A stretch of DNA of 64,000 nt from Rhizodiscina lignyota. Taxonomy: Eukaryota; Ascomycota; Dothideomycetes; Aulographales; Rhizodiscinaceae. The stretch covers positions 124,001-188,000 of the forward strand of contig ML978121.1 in the NCBI GenBank assembly GCA_010015805.1, given 5' to 3'. The translations under genes were made by a program, and so were the position numbers. The notes under the pieces were generated by a model. That model did not search any database and was not told the DNA's origin. It saw nothing but the letters and a program-made list of their open reading frames with translations. Shown here piece after piece: positions 21,660 through 30,808 of this stretch. Each line of letters opens with the position of its first letter. Position 1 is the stretch's first letter.

Positions 21660-22364
21660 TCAGCAACTTCCAAATCCAACCATGTTCAACGTGTTGATCT
21701 CCTCTGTCGGATCGCCTTTCATAAACACGTCGCCGCAATGGACAGTGTGATTATAGATCCTCAGATACCCCTCCAAGTTTCGTCCAGACTCGATAAACCG
21801 ATGCATCTTCCGCCAGGTATACGCACAATGCGTAGCGTGCTCCCTCTGGGTTGTCCAAAACGGATCGCGATACTCCAGGTTTTGCAGCTCGGACTCTGGA
21901 ATCTCCGCTGTACCCTCCTTGTCCGCCCAATACGTCCATGGCCCTTCAGCGCGGAAAGCGTTCAGCAGCTCCAAGTCCTGACATTCGCGCGGGAGCCATC
22001 CCGGAGCCAGAACATCGAAGACGCAGCCTCGTTCCTTGGCTTCTGCTACCGTACTTCCGCAGAAGTAAGTGTCGACGGCGTGGGACTCGTATATGGCTTT
22101 GTCCAGGTGCGGAGGAGCTGGTCGTTGTCCCACTCGCTGTGCAAGCTGCAAGTGTGTAATCCAACCCGCTGAGTAGCTGCAAATGGCAATCATGATGGCG
22201 ACGCAGCTGGCACCTACAGCTACGAGCCACTTTCTTCTAGTACCTTTCTTGAACTCTGAATAGATCCGGTGTGATGAAGGATCCGCAAGGGTGTCTTCGT
22301 ATAATGGAGGTGTTGAATCCTCTGTCTGTGGAACAGCATTGTATCCTTTCTTTGTCGATGACAT
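21660..22364 (-). CDS. Type II membrane protein with two H-x-x-H-C motifs, fungal-specific
   Basis: An ORF of 234 residues from the ATG at 22364; the frame is open further upstream, but this ATG gives a normal cytosolic tail. Layout: short N-terminal tail, one transmembrane helix at about residues 46-68, then a lumenal domain. The lumenal part begins C-G-S-T-V-A-E-A-K-E-R-G-C, then G-W-L-P-R-E-C, a W-T-Y-W segment, H-A-T-H-C at 176-180 and H-T-V-H-C at 206-210. I recall this arrangement from a widespread fungal family of hypothetical proteins. The pair of H-x-x-H-C motifs and the single N-terminal TM mirror the UstYa (DUF3328) family, although the spacing differs. I infer a metal-binding, possibly oxidative, secretory-pathway enzyme. 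It lies 2.6 kb from two true UstYa-like genes. Confidence 0.8.
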   Translation of the reverse strand: MSSTKKGYNAVPQTEDSTPPLYEDTLADPSSHRIYSEFKKGTRRKWLVAVGASCVAIMIAICSYSAGWITHLQLAQRVGQRPAPPHLDKAIYESHAVDTYFCGSTVAEAKERGCVFDVLAPGWLPRECQDLELLNAFRAEGPWTYWADKEGTAEIPESELQNLEYRDPFWTTQREHATHCAYTWRKMHRFIESGRNLEGYLRIYNHTVHCGDVFMKGDPTEEINTLNMVGFGSC

Positions 22365-23012
22365 CTTGAGTCTGAACGAATATTGTCTTTGGGCTTCAGT
22401 GCCGCAAGTATAGGATTTAGAAGAGGTGGTTTGGAGTGGTACCCAGGAGTTAGAATGCAGATACTGATACCCAAAGAAGGTGCCCAGCTCTCGCAAGAGA
22501 TACGGTGATCGTACGACAAACACCGTCTGATTAGGAACCTCAAACTCCTTTTAGAAAGACGGTTGATAATGAGACGTGATATTGAAACATTGCTCCCTCC
22601 GTGCCTATGACTGCATGCCCTTCGTTGATCACCTCGCATAACATACCTTCTGCGGTGATCTTGCGGCCGGCGGCCGGGTTAGAACTTGCCAGGGCACTTT
22701 CCCGCTCTGCAGTCAGCTTATTTCATTCATTGTCTTTGTTGTTTAACCGTGAGACATGATATCTTTGCGAAGATCATGGTATACTCCGCAACACAGGATT
22801 GAGAAACACGCTAATGCCAGCATGGGTTCTGCTGTAGTAGTGAGTTTAGCGGTGAAGGCCAAACTTATGGAATAATGCTCCAGAGCTGAGAGCCGCTGAA
22901 TATATAAAGCAATGTACCATGCCAAGCGAGATATCACGGACAAGTCGCAAGAGCCAGATTCCTCCAGCTTGTTACAGACACAGCATCCTCCTTTGCTCAA
23001 AAACCTTTGAAA
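22365..23012. other. Divergent promoter region between membrane protein and secreted peptide
   Basis: About 650 bp separating two divergent genes. It contains the TATA box at 22901-22908 and a GC-rich inverted sequence GGCCGGCGGCCGG at about 22663. No ORF of note. Confidence 0.6.
22901..22908 (+). promoter_or_regulatory. TATA box for the small secreted peptide gene
   Basis: TATATAAA, with 104 bp between it and the ATG at 23013. The same motif at a similar distance precedes the small secreted protein at 6530. Confidence 0.6.
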
Positions 23013-23211
23013 ATGAAGTCCTTCATTGCTCTCTTCGTCGTTCTTCTCGGCGCGTCATTTGTTATGGCCAACCCTATCCCAAACCCAACCCCTGAAGACC
23101 TCGAGGTGAGTTCCCTAACCACAGTACACAATTTCCCTCTGAAGTTTAATCTCTGCATAGGAGGATATCCAGCAGCAGTGGTTCATCAAGAAGTACGGTG
23201 ACAAGGCATAG
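23013..23211 (+). CDS. 47-residue secreted peptide precursor, no known family
   Basis: Two exons, 23013-23105 and 23161-23211, joined in phase 0 over a 55-bp intron (donor GTGAGT, acceptor GCATAG). The protein has a strong signal peptide (M-K-S-F-I-A-L-F-V-V-L-L-G-A-S-F-V-M-A), then a Pro/Asn/acidic segment N-P-I-P-N-P-T-P-E-D-L-E-E-D, and a C-terminal W-F-I-K-K-Y-G-D-K-A. There are no cysteines. One dibasic K-K is a possible but weak Kex2 site. A perfect TATA box lies upstream. Its neighbours are the two-H-x-x-H-C membrane protein, the DOMON protein and two UstYa-like genes, so it could be a substrate peptide for them. This is an inference from position and from the aromatic residues only. 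It could equally be an effector or signalling peptide. The mature product is unknown. Confidence 0.65.
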
Positions 23212-23826
23212 ACGGGTTAGATATCCTCAAAGCTTGTCGTTTTACTCCCCCTCTGATGGAGACATACAGCTTTCAGAGGATATCATCAGGGCAGCATCAA
23301 AGGACAAAAGGCATTTCAAGCGTTAGATGACATTGACGCTCATTGGTGTGGTCTCAACGCCTGCCTAGGGTTGCGGAGGTTGCTGTATGTAGCATTTAAT
23401 GCGAAGCCAATCGTAGGCGCGGTCCGTGAAAAGAATTATCCGATCTGCGTAACTTCTCAGTGTGAAGGTGACAATGTAGTACGAGTGTTGAAATAGGAAG
23501 TGCCGATACGAATTACCTGAATGGACTTAATCCCAGAAGATAGAACCAATCATTCTGTCAAAGCTTTCGGTGCAACAGGTTTTGTGCTCGAAAGCACTAT
23601 GGTGCACACCAGCGTCACCATGCAAGTACTCTCTTCGATTCGGTTATTGGTATTTGCACGCTGGCTTAACCAGCGGTACTGGTAGCTTAGAAAGGGTAAT
23701 GAAGGAGGAGGTCGAAGTTCCGAGGGCTAACCAAATTAGGTGAGAGAGCTTACATGGTGCGTGACAGCCTTCTCGAGCGAAGTACCTGTCGCGCGAAAGC
23801 TACAGTACCACACTCTGCATATATTC
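23212..23826. other. Intergenic, no supported gene
   Basis: Space between the peptide gene and the convergent DOMON gene. It holds the 3' region of the peptide gene; no ORF with family resemblance. Confidence 0.5.
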
Positions 23827-24768
23827 TCATGTACAATGTTGTTCCACTATTGGATCCGTTTCATGCATATAAGATGCTCTTTGGGTCCACATTTTACGAT
23901 GCCTTCGGAATATGTGAATCGAGCAGATCAAAAGTGATCCTGCAAGCACTGCAAGTGCCCAATTGGCGGTAACAGCGAGCCCTGGACTTGGTGTAGCATG
24001 GACATCATGACTTGAACTGGGCGCGACTGCCTGGGTGAGCGTTGTTTCGGAAATGCCCCAGGGTCTGTATGGGCGAGATATCTGGGGGATAGTCGCCAGC
24101 TCTTGGTCCAGACTCGACTCCGCTGAAGCCCTCAGGTTCGCTTGGAGCGTGCCGTGAAAGTTGTGGGCCTCAATTCTGGCACTATCATCGAAGGAGCCCC
24201 CGAAATTCTGATCGGAATTGATAGCCCAGAGGATGGGCTGACTGTCAGACTCTGTATCGACAGTTTGAGGAGAAAAGTCGAGCAAGGCCCACGTGCTGCA
24301 GTTGTAACAGACCAGCTGAACTTCCAACACTTTAGCCGGAGCGGTGACGGATGCCTCATCGTCGAAATCGGAAAACTTTGCGCTCAGTATGTCGATCCGC
24401 GGAATCGAAAAGTAGCCCAAGGCAAACTTTGCCGAGGGATCCACCAGCGCATGCCCCATACCTGCACGTACAACTGTGGTAGCAATTTGAGAATGAGAAT
24501 ACGGGTCTCCGAAAATGACGAACATAAGCGATCCATGCATCTGAGGGCCGAGGCCGATACCGATCCAGCCTGCGGAGGAAGCGTTCAGGCGCTCTGTGAT
24601 GATCGTCGTGTATAGATCAACTGACGGAAATGCTGTTGTGTAATTCTTGAAGGTTGAAATTGCAAGGCAGAATGCATAATTTGCTGCTACATCTTCTTTG
24701 CAAAACTGCAATGGTTTCGAAAAGGCGGTAACGGTGAAGCAAAGGATCCATAGTAACCGAATCAACAT
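23827..24768 (-). CDS. Membrane-anchored DOMON (cellobiose dehydrogenase cytochrome-like) protein
   Basis: An intron-free ORF of 313 residues from the ATG at 24768. A signal peptide (L-L-W-I-L-C-F-T-V-T-A-F-S) is followed by a DOMON domain of the CDH-cytochrome type: G-W-I-G-I-G-L-G, then Q-M-H-G-S-L-M-F-V-I-F-G, whose Met is at the place of the axial haem ligand. A later H-N-F-H-G-T-L could supply the His ligand. Two cysteines (C-Y-N-C) lie mid-domain. A Ser/Pro linker leads to one C-terminal TM helix (W-A-L-A-V-L-A-G-S-L-L-I-C-S) with a short cytosolic R-R-H-R-K tail. It has no dehydrogenase and no cytochrome b561 domain. The likely role is extracellular or vesicular electron transfer. Its position next to UstYa-like genes suggests, but does not show, a redox partner role. 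Confidence 0.8.
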   Translation of the reverse strand: MLIRLLWILCFTVTAFSKPLQFCKEDVAANYAFCLAISTFKNYTTAFPSVDLYTTIITERLNASSAGWIGIGLGPQMHGSLMFVIFGDPYSHSQIATTVVRAGMGHALVDPSAKFALGYFSIPRIDILSAKFSDFDDEASVTAPAKVLEVQLVCYNCSTWALLDFSPQTVDTESDSQPILWAINSDQNFGGSFDDSARIEAHNFHGTLQANLRASAESSLDQELATIPQISRPYRPWGISETTLTQAVAPSSSHDVHATPSPGLAVTANWALAVLAGSLLICSIHIFRRHRKMWTQRASYMHETDPIVEQHCT

Positions 24769-24986
24769 TTGGGGCAATGACGTGAAAAGGGAAGTGATAC
24801 AAACCGGCTTCAGGGAAATATGCTTAAATACGAAGCTCAGCTCGCCGACCTTGAAGATTAGTCACTAAAGTAAGACGACATACATAAGCGGCCCCTGGCT
24901 GCCTGGCATGGGTCGTTCCCCAGGTTCCCGATACGGTTATAGGTCATCTTCAGGATTCCGCAGCTACAGAAGACATGGGAAGCTAT

Positions 24987-26022
24987 CTACGGATGCAACT
25001 CGGTCACAATGTGATCTAAAGTCCAGGCATGGATGTCCCAGAAGTTCCGGCATTTGTGCATTGTCTTGAAATCCATGTGCGAGCCCCAATCCTCCTCTAC
25101 AGTATGAACCAGTACTGGCGTTACGTCCGCCGTGCACATCAGGTTCAGTCTTAGCGTATCAATACAATGATCTATTGGAGTACAGGAAGTCAGTAATCCA
25201 GACAGATCGAGCAGACATGGGACATACCCAAATGGTCGTGGAAGCCCTTTACGTGCTCTGGCTCAAACGTATCCTTATAGTAGCCAAAATAGTCAAAGAA
25301 CTCTTCCCGATAGATTCCAAGGCGAATATAATACTGTACACCGACATTGGGTCAGTAATACTTTTGTGTGCTTCCGAGGAAATAGCAAATACCCACAAGA
25401 CAATGCAACTGATGAAATACCTCCACTGCGCCTACAAGCTCATCGGGTCTGTCTTCTGCTACAGGCCTCCAACTTGCATTTGCTGCGATCCCTGGGGGAT
25501 TTTCTGGTTTACCGAGAGCAGCAAGTTTGTCTCGAGGAACTGAGATGCCGATGACTCCCATTTCACAATCAGCACCGGGAGAAACATTAAGATCTTTGAG
25601 ACTCACGAGCACCAGTTAGATGTCTCCACGCTGCTTCCGTCTCGTTGGTTGGTGGCCCTCTGTAGGGAGATGGATGTCCAAAATCGCCAGGAATATTGGA
25701 AGAGGAGTAACGAATAATATCGGCATCAAGAAGTGGAGCTGTGAAGTTGGTTAGCAAGAAGTTTGAAGTATCGTGAATATGTCGTACACCAAGGCGAAAG
25801 CTTGCGGGAGCATTCTTCATCTGTTGGTTGCGCTTGTTGTACCCATATGAGTCTCCACGATGAGGCTAGAAGCAACAGAAGTTGCAAGCCATAAACAGCA
25901 CAAGTCCACCTTGATGGCAGCGGCGACGCAAATATGCTCCATAAGGGCCTCCGCGATCTACTCGCGATTGAAAAGTCCGCGAGCCTGAGTTTCTCGCTCT
26001 GTACTTTGATGAAGCTCGCCAT
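24987..26022 (-). CDS. UstYa-like (DUF3328) protein A
   Basis: Five exons on the minus strand: 25788-26022, 25607-25738, 25397-25554, 25228-25333 and 24987-25171; introns 49, 52, 63 and 56 bp; 271 residues. Start at 26022 is the ATG nearest the TM; the frame is open to another ATG-frame start at 26148. Structure: N-terminal TM at about 39-60, C-S-R-K-L-S-P-W-S-P, then the two family motifs H-Q-L-H-C (170-174) and H-L-D-H-C (209-213), and a conserved C-R-N-F-W-D-I. UstYa-family proteins oxidise peptides or other scaffolds in fungal pathways such as ustiloxin and cyclochlorotine, probably as metal-dependent oxidases in the secretory route. All motif residues are present. It is followed by paralog B upstream on the same strand. 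The actual substrate is unknown. Confidence 0.85.
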
Positions 26023-26432
26023 CAGGCTTGGCTGGGTTGAGAAGGTCCCATGTATCGGACTTTGCGAAGATGAGTGGAATTGAATTTTGGGTTGAATTTC
26101 GCTTGATGTCTGGGGTGATTTTAGCGCGGCCTTTTCTTCCGCAAACAAACAGAAAGGCAGGGTTCAGTCAGTTCGAAAGCATCGCCCTTCTTACTTGGAT
26201 CCGTCCTTACGTGAGACGCTTATCCACCTCGGAAGACTACCTGTTAGAAAGTACACAACGATCTAGCGATAGCGATGATGGCGGTTAGGATGTGGAGAAA
26301 TTTGGAATCCTTAGATGCAGGTGCGGACATGCGGACTGCAGAGAGATTTAAAATCTTCCTAAGCAGGGAATTGTGCCATTCTGGTCCGGGCCGCTTAATC
26401 GACATTGAAAGAGGGAATTTCCGTCACGCAAA
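26023..26432. other. Intergenic between the two UstYa-like genes
   Basis: 410 bp, serving as 3' end of gene B and promoter of gene A. If the upstream start at 26148 is used for gene A, the first 126 bp are coding. Confidence 0.55.
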
Positions 26433-27421
26433 CTACCTGATAGCGATATGATTGAACACCCATTCGCGGATATCCCAGAAGTTTCTGCATGTGTGTTTCG
26501 TATCGAAGTCTGGAGTCACTCCGCCCCAAGCTTCGGCATCATTGATTAACAGCACAGGTGTGACATCAGAGACGCACATCAGGTTGATCCTGATGATCTC
26601 GACGCAGTGATCTGTACTTCTGTCTTAGTCGTGCACCGGACCGGTTGGAGATAGCTGATGAACTTACCAAGATGCATTTTCTTCATTTTCTCGTCAAGCT
26701 CTGGCTCTTCCTGTATTGGCCACTCGTGAAAGCGTTCGAAGTACTCATCCCGGTAAAAGTGGAGTCTCAGAGTGCTCTAGATCAGCTCATCAGCGATTCA
26801 AATGGGGCCAAGAAAGGACATGAAACTTGCAAGGCAGTGGAGTTGGTGGAACATTTCAGTCAGTCCCGCAACTGAGTCCGGTCTTGATTCGGTGGGGGCT
26901 TCTCTCCAGTCGCCCTCTCTTGACTTATTCAAAAGGTCTAGCTTGTTTCGGGGAATGGCAATTGAAGGGTCTAAGGAAACGTGTTAGTCTTCAAGGTGCT
27001 ATGTTGGTAGAACAAGACCATACTGTCCCAAATGTCCTTCCAAGCGGCCTCCGTCTCTGGAGTTGGAGGCCCACTCCATTTTGAATCCGCGGGGAACGGA
27101 TTGGAGATGACGGCGCTTTCGTATTTGATGATTCCGGAGTCGATGATCGGGGCTATATCTGTTAAAACTGTATAAACTGAGGACACTGCACAACGTACAG
27201 TACGGTGATAATTGTCTTGCGCATTGTGTGTCCGTTGGCTGGTGGAGAAAAGAGATGAGGAGTAGTAGTAGTGATATCGACAGTAGGCCACTTTGCGATG
27301 TCCAGAACGGCCAGTATGCCCATCGAGAATTCGTAGCGTTTGATATCTCCCCGCTCAAGAAGCCAGTATTTTCAGGCACTTCCTCAAGGTCATCGCGGGC
27401 GGTGTCCGATGATGAGTTCAT
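26433..27421 (-). CDS. UstYa-like (DUF3328) protein B, with a GC-AG intron
   Basis: Five exons: 27199-27421, 27024-27158, 26831-26970, 26668-26776 and 26433-26611; introns 40, 53, 54 and 56 bp; 261 residues. Start 27421 is preferred; an in-frame alternative is 27508. Single TM at about 45-59, then C-A-R-Q-L-S-P-Y, H-Q-L-H-C (161-165), H-L-D-H-C (201-205) and C-R-N-F-W-D-I. The third intron, directly after H-Q-L-H-C-L, has donor GCAAGT instead of GT; no GT donor nearby gives a correct frame. Gene A has a GT intron (GTGGGT) at exactly this codon boundary. The intron positions of A and B match throughout, so they are a tandem duplication. Same expected role as A: oxidative modification in the secretory pathway. 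Confidence 0.82.
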
Positions 27422-29035
27422 TGTTAACGTCTGTATGTTCAATAAACTCGGAAGAGCAATTGTGAAAGTGATTGTTGGAGAAAAGTCAGGCTGAGTCGAA
27501 GTCGACATTATCCGCGTGCTGGGACTTTATCATGATGGAAAGACTTGCTATGTCAGCATAAGCAGTGCAACGTGATATCCCACGGCAAGTGACTTGGTGC
27601 GCCGTAAAATATCGTCGTATCAGCTCTCAGAGTGTCTAGGCGTATTAGATCGAAACTATGCCAACGAGATGATAGCTTGAGGATCGCTTCACAGAGCGAA
27701 AAGGCACGGCTCTTGATGAACAAAAGCCATGCAATCGAACTTATAATCTCAGTCTATTACATGAATGGCCAGGTGGCTATAATTGCAATTGTATTCCGTA
27801 ACGTTGCGTGAACGACAGCGCATGGAAAGTTCCCGTTGTCTCGGTAGCGACCCGCGGAGTGGGCAGACAAAGTGGGTGACAAAATAGTTGAGTCGAGGCT
27901 GTAATATATCGAACCGCGAGGATGTATATCCTCGTCAGTAAATATAGGTTGTATATACTAAAGCTACACGATTTTCATAAATATACTCCAGTATTTGTGT
28001 AATCGTGGTTTTAGAGATGCTCTCGCATGTCTGGGCTCAACTATTTTGTCACCCGCGTGGCAGACATAAGTGCACTTTCCCTGAGCGCGGAATGCATATT
28101 CTAGGCTTGTATTTAATGTCAGCGAGCGTACCAAATGAATGTCGAGTTTTGACGCAGAATGTTTGAGCTTTTGCAAAAAAGTGGAAGAGATTGGGATCCG
28201 TCAAGCCGTCGCCGTGGGATATCCTATTGCGCCGATCGTTCGGGTGAATTCCGCTCTGCTCTCCCGCTTCGTGTTTTAGAAGAGTACAGGTGGCATTATA
28301 CAACAAGATAAGAACTGTTCTTTGGCGCTATTCACGCCATATGCCAAACATCTGCTGCTTTGCTGTTTCCCTTCCTTTATCGGGGTCCTGAATCTGTGCA
28401 GAAATTAAAAAAGCTGCGGCATTCACCGTCACCCACTAAGATTTTACATAACTATTGTACTCAAAAGGTAATTAGTGAGTTCCGTACTCTTTTTCTTCGA
28501 TCAAGCTCACACTATAAAACAATTCATTGAGGTGTCCAGTTTATCTTGTTCTGTTTAGTCCGAACCACACACAGAATTCCACAAAGTTCCGCAACTGGTC
28601 TCCTTCCGTGTACGTAGCTTATACTAGATGCAGAGGCATGATGCAGGCGAAACTTGCGCAAAGGGGGAGGGCCACAACATGGAGCTGGACGCTCAACGCT
28701 AGAAGAAGATTCATTCATTTAACGGCAGTAATACACGGTTCTCCTCCCACATTATTGAATACCATAGCTCAATTTGCGCCATTTTTGACAAGACACAGCC
28801 TCAATCTGGCGTTTCATCAATTGAAAGTCAGAATGTTAGAAAAAATGAGGTACACCATACCATTCAGTCAGTGCTAATTTGTCCTAGCGCCGGAAGGGTC
28901 TCTTTCCTCCAGTTGGCGAACAGCGAACCTTTCAGTTTCTCACAGCCCAAAGTAAGAAGCGCCAACGGTACCAAGTGTTTGCATTTACTCTAAGAATGCA
29001 ACTGATGCTACTAACTTCAGTCCCTCTGTAATCAG
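27422..29035. other. Intergenic with an intact MITE, no supported gene
   Basis: Promoter side of UstYa-like gene B, then the hAT-type MITE at 27870-28058, then about 1 kb with only short ORFs (for example 28527-28877 on the plus strand) lacking any resemblance. Confidence 0.5.
27862..28066. mobile_element. Intact hAT-type MITE (27870-28058) with 8-bp target duplication
   Basis: The 189-bp element has terminal inverted repeats of about 23 bp with core GGGTGACAAAATAGTTGAG at both ends and only two differences. It is flanked by a perfect direct repeat GGCAGACA at 27862-27869 and 28059-28066. An 8-bp duplication is the signature of hAT transposases. It has no ORF and an internal perfect hairpin CGAGGAT-GTAT-ATCCTCG near 27910. 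Relatives are seen at 9553, 10135, 12733 and about 44085. Confidence 0.9.
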
Positions 29036-30808
29036 TTATCCCCCCTGTCTTATCACTCGTACTTGATCATTATCATTCCCACTGTCACTCCGACAATCAT
29101 CAACCTGGCAAAAGCAGCTTTGGGCCACCCACTTCATAGCTCTCTCCACTTTGCATTGCCAACATCTGTCGCCTTGTTTCACACTCACGCTAATTCTCCC
29201 AATAGTGACCTCGCGGCCAGGTGAGGCTCGCGCTTCAGGGAGCACGTGAGGGCAGCGATGCCGGTGGCTGTGTTCAAACAAATTTTGCTCACGGTGAGCT
29301 TGGCCATGCTCAGGAGCACCATCTAGTGAATGTTGTTCTGTATGATAACTGCTCCGGTGCCGCCGAAAGGAGCCAGGATGTTCAGATGCGTTCTGAGGTT
29401 GGAGCTGAATCGGCTGAACGATGCCTGCTCGCTCTGCAAGTGGGAGAAGGATGGGCAATGCAGCTGAAGTGATCCTAGTAACTTGCATACCTGGTTGCTC
29501 TTCACCTGCCTCCCAGTGGACATGGCGGCCCTGGGGTCTTGTGTCGTTGTACTCTGCTGTCCTGAATACCATTCTTGATGCCTCTGTGTTGGCCTCGATT
29601 GGGCTCGTCTCATTCGATACATTTCCCAGAGATTCTGCTATCGCGGTATCTGCTGTAAACTCCTCTCCTTCCGTGACACTTAATGATCCCCTAGGGATTG
29701 GATATGTGTCGTTTTGCGTCGCCGGTCGCGCCACAGGGGCATTGTATAACGGGTGATTACTACCCTCGAAGCTGAACGTCCCTTGGCCACTTCTTGGAGG
29801 CTGCCAATATGCCCTCCCAACCCGAGGCGGTACTGTTGCTGTACGCCGAGGTTGGTTGGCAAGCGCCGGCAGGAATGGGCCATCGTTCGGATCATAAAAG
29901 AAGCCTCGTACTGCGCGGCCAAGACGCCTCGCCGAGGACTCGTCCTCGAAGACTATATGCAGATCTCCCGCACTCGCGCGGCGTGAGGAATATCGATGGC
30001 TTCCTGCGGATCGCAAGTTTGTGAGGCTGAAGCGCCTCGGTGAGGCCTGCTGTTGCACTTCAGCGGGCGTAAGGTCGCCAGGCCATCGTGGCTTTCCCGG
30101 AGGAGTTTTCAATCGTTCATAGGGCGGATAACTGGGTTTCAATGGCTGGCCGTATGCCTTTCCTTTGTTAAAGTCTGAGTAGATTGTTGATTCCGAGCCA
30201 TTTGCCTCGCTTCCATCTTGGAATATCTTGCGAAACTCTCGTATAGCCGCTTCGTCAAGGCTGAGTGATATCCGATGTCTACCAGCATCTACGGGCGGCT
30301 TGGTCGTGTGGACATAATTTGAACTTGCATCAACATGGACAGGAGTGAATCGCCTCTTTGCCGAAATGTCCGATATCTGGCGCCGGAGCGACAAGGAGGA
30401 CCTTTGTTCGATGATGGTCGTCAAAGGTGTACCATCCGGTCGATTATTGAATCGAACCTCCACGAGTGCCACATTGTTCGGCGCACGCGGACGACCTGGA
30501 GGTGGATCCACTGGAGGCACAGCCCTCTTCCTCTTCCGGCCCCAGCCCCGCCCCTGTCTCCGCCCAGCTTCATTCTCTCCGACTATGGCTCTTTTGTCGT
30601 CTTCATCGACGGATCGGCAAACTGAGGCGTCGTACACCGAGCTCTGGTCACTGCTTGGGGTGGCTTCGGAAGAACTTATTTTGGGATATAGTGTATATCG
30701 CCCGAACGGCCTTTGTTTCAAGTCGGCATCTTGCTGAGATGTAGATGCCTCGGGCGGACTACGAGAATTGCTTCGATCGTTGAGCTGTGCTATCTTATTT
30801 TGAGGCAT
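29036..30808 (-). CDS. Uncharacterised, mostly disordered protein with C-terminal cysteine motif
   Basis: A single ORF of 590 residues from the ATG at 30808; the frame is open a little further but without another ATG. It is rich in Arg, Ser and Pro, with a basic patch G-R-K-R-K-R-A-V-P-P-V-D-P-P-P-G-R-P that could be a nuclear localisation signal. Short ordered patches include A-L-V-E-V-R-F-N-N-R-P and S-L-D-E-A-A-I-R-E-F-R-K-I-F. The C-terminus carries C-W-Q-C-K-V-E-R-A-M-K-W and C-F-C-Q-V-D-D-C, five cysteines that might bind zinc or form disulfides. No signal peptide or TM. I do not recognise the family. Uninterrupted coding over 1.77 kb supports a real gene. Confidence 0.75.
   Translation of the reverse strand: MPQNKIAQLNDRSNSRSPPEASTSQQDADLKQRPFGRYTLYPKISSSEATPSSDQSSVYDASVCRSVDEDDKRAIVGENEAGRRQGRGWGRKRKRAVPPVDPPPGRPRAPNNVALVEVRFNNRPDGTPLTTIIEQRSSLSLRRQISDISAKRRFTPVHVDASSNYVHTTKPPVDAGRHRISLSLDEAAIREFRKIFQDGSEANGSESTIYSDFNKGKAYGQPLKPSYPPYERLKTPPGKPRWPGDLTPAEVQQQASPRRFSLTNLRSAGSHRYSSRRASAGDLHIVFEDESSARRLGRAVRGFFYDPNDGPFLPALANQPRRTATVPPRVGRAYWQPPRSGQGTFSFEGSNHPLYNAPVARPATQNDTYPIPRGSLSVTEGEEFTADTAIAESLGNVSNETSPIEANTEASRMVFRTAEYNDTRPQGRHVHWEAGEEQPGMQVTRITSAALPILLPLAERAGIVQPIQLQPQNASEHPGSFRRHRSSYHTEQHSLDGAPEHGQAHREQNLFEHSHRHRCPHVLPEARASPGREVTIGRISVSVKQGDRCWQCKVERAMKWVAQSCFCQVDDCRSDSGNDNDQVRVIRQGG

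Noticed and set aside
23161-23211. Secreted peptide as an alpha-type mating pheromone precursor
   Set aside because: No repeated cores, no K-R sites and no W-C...C-W pattern typical of these precursors.
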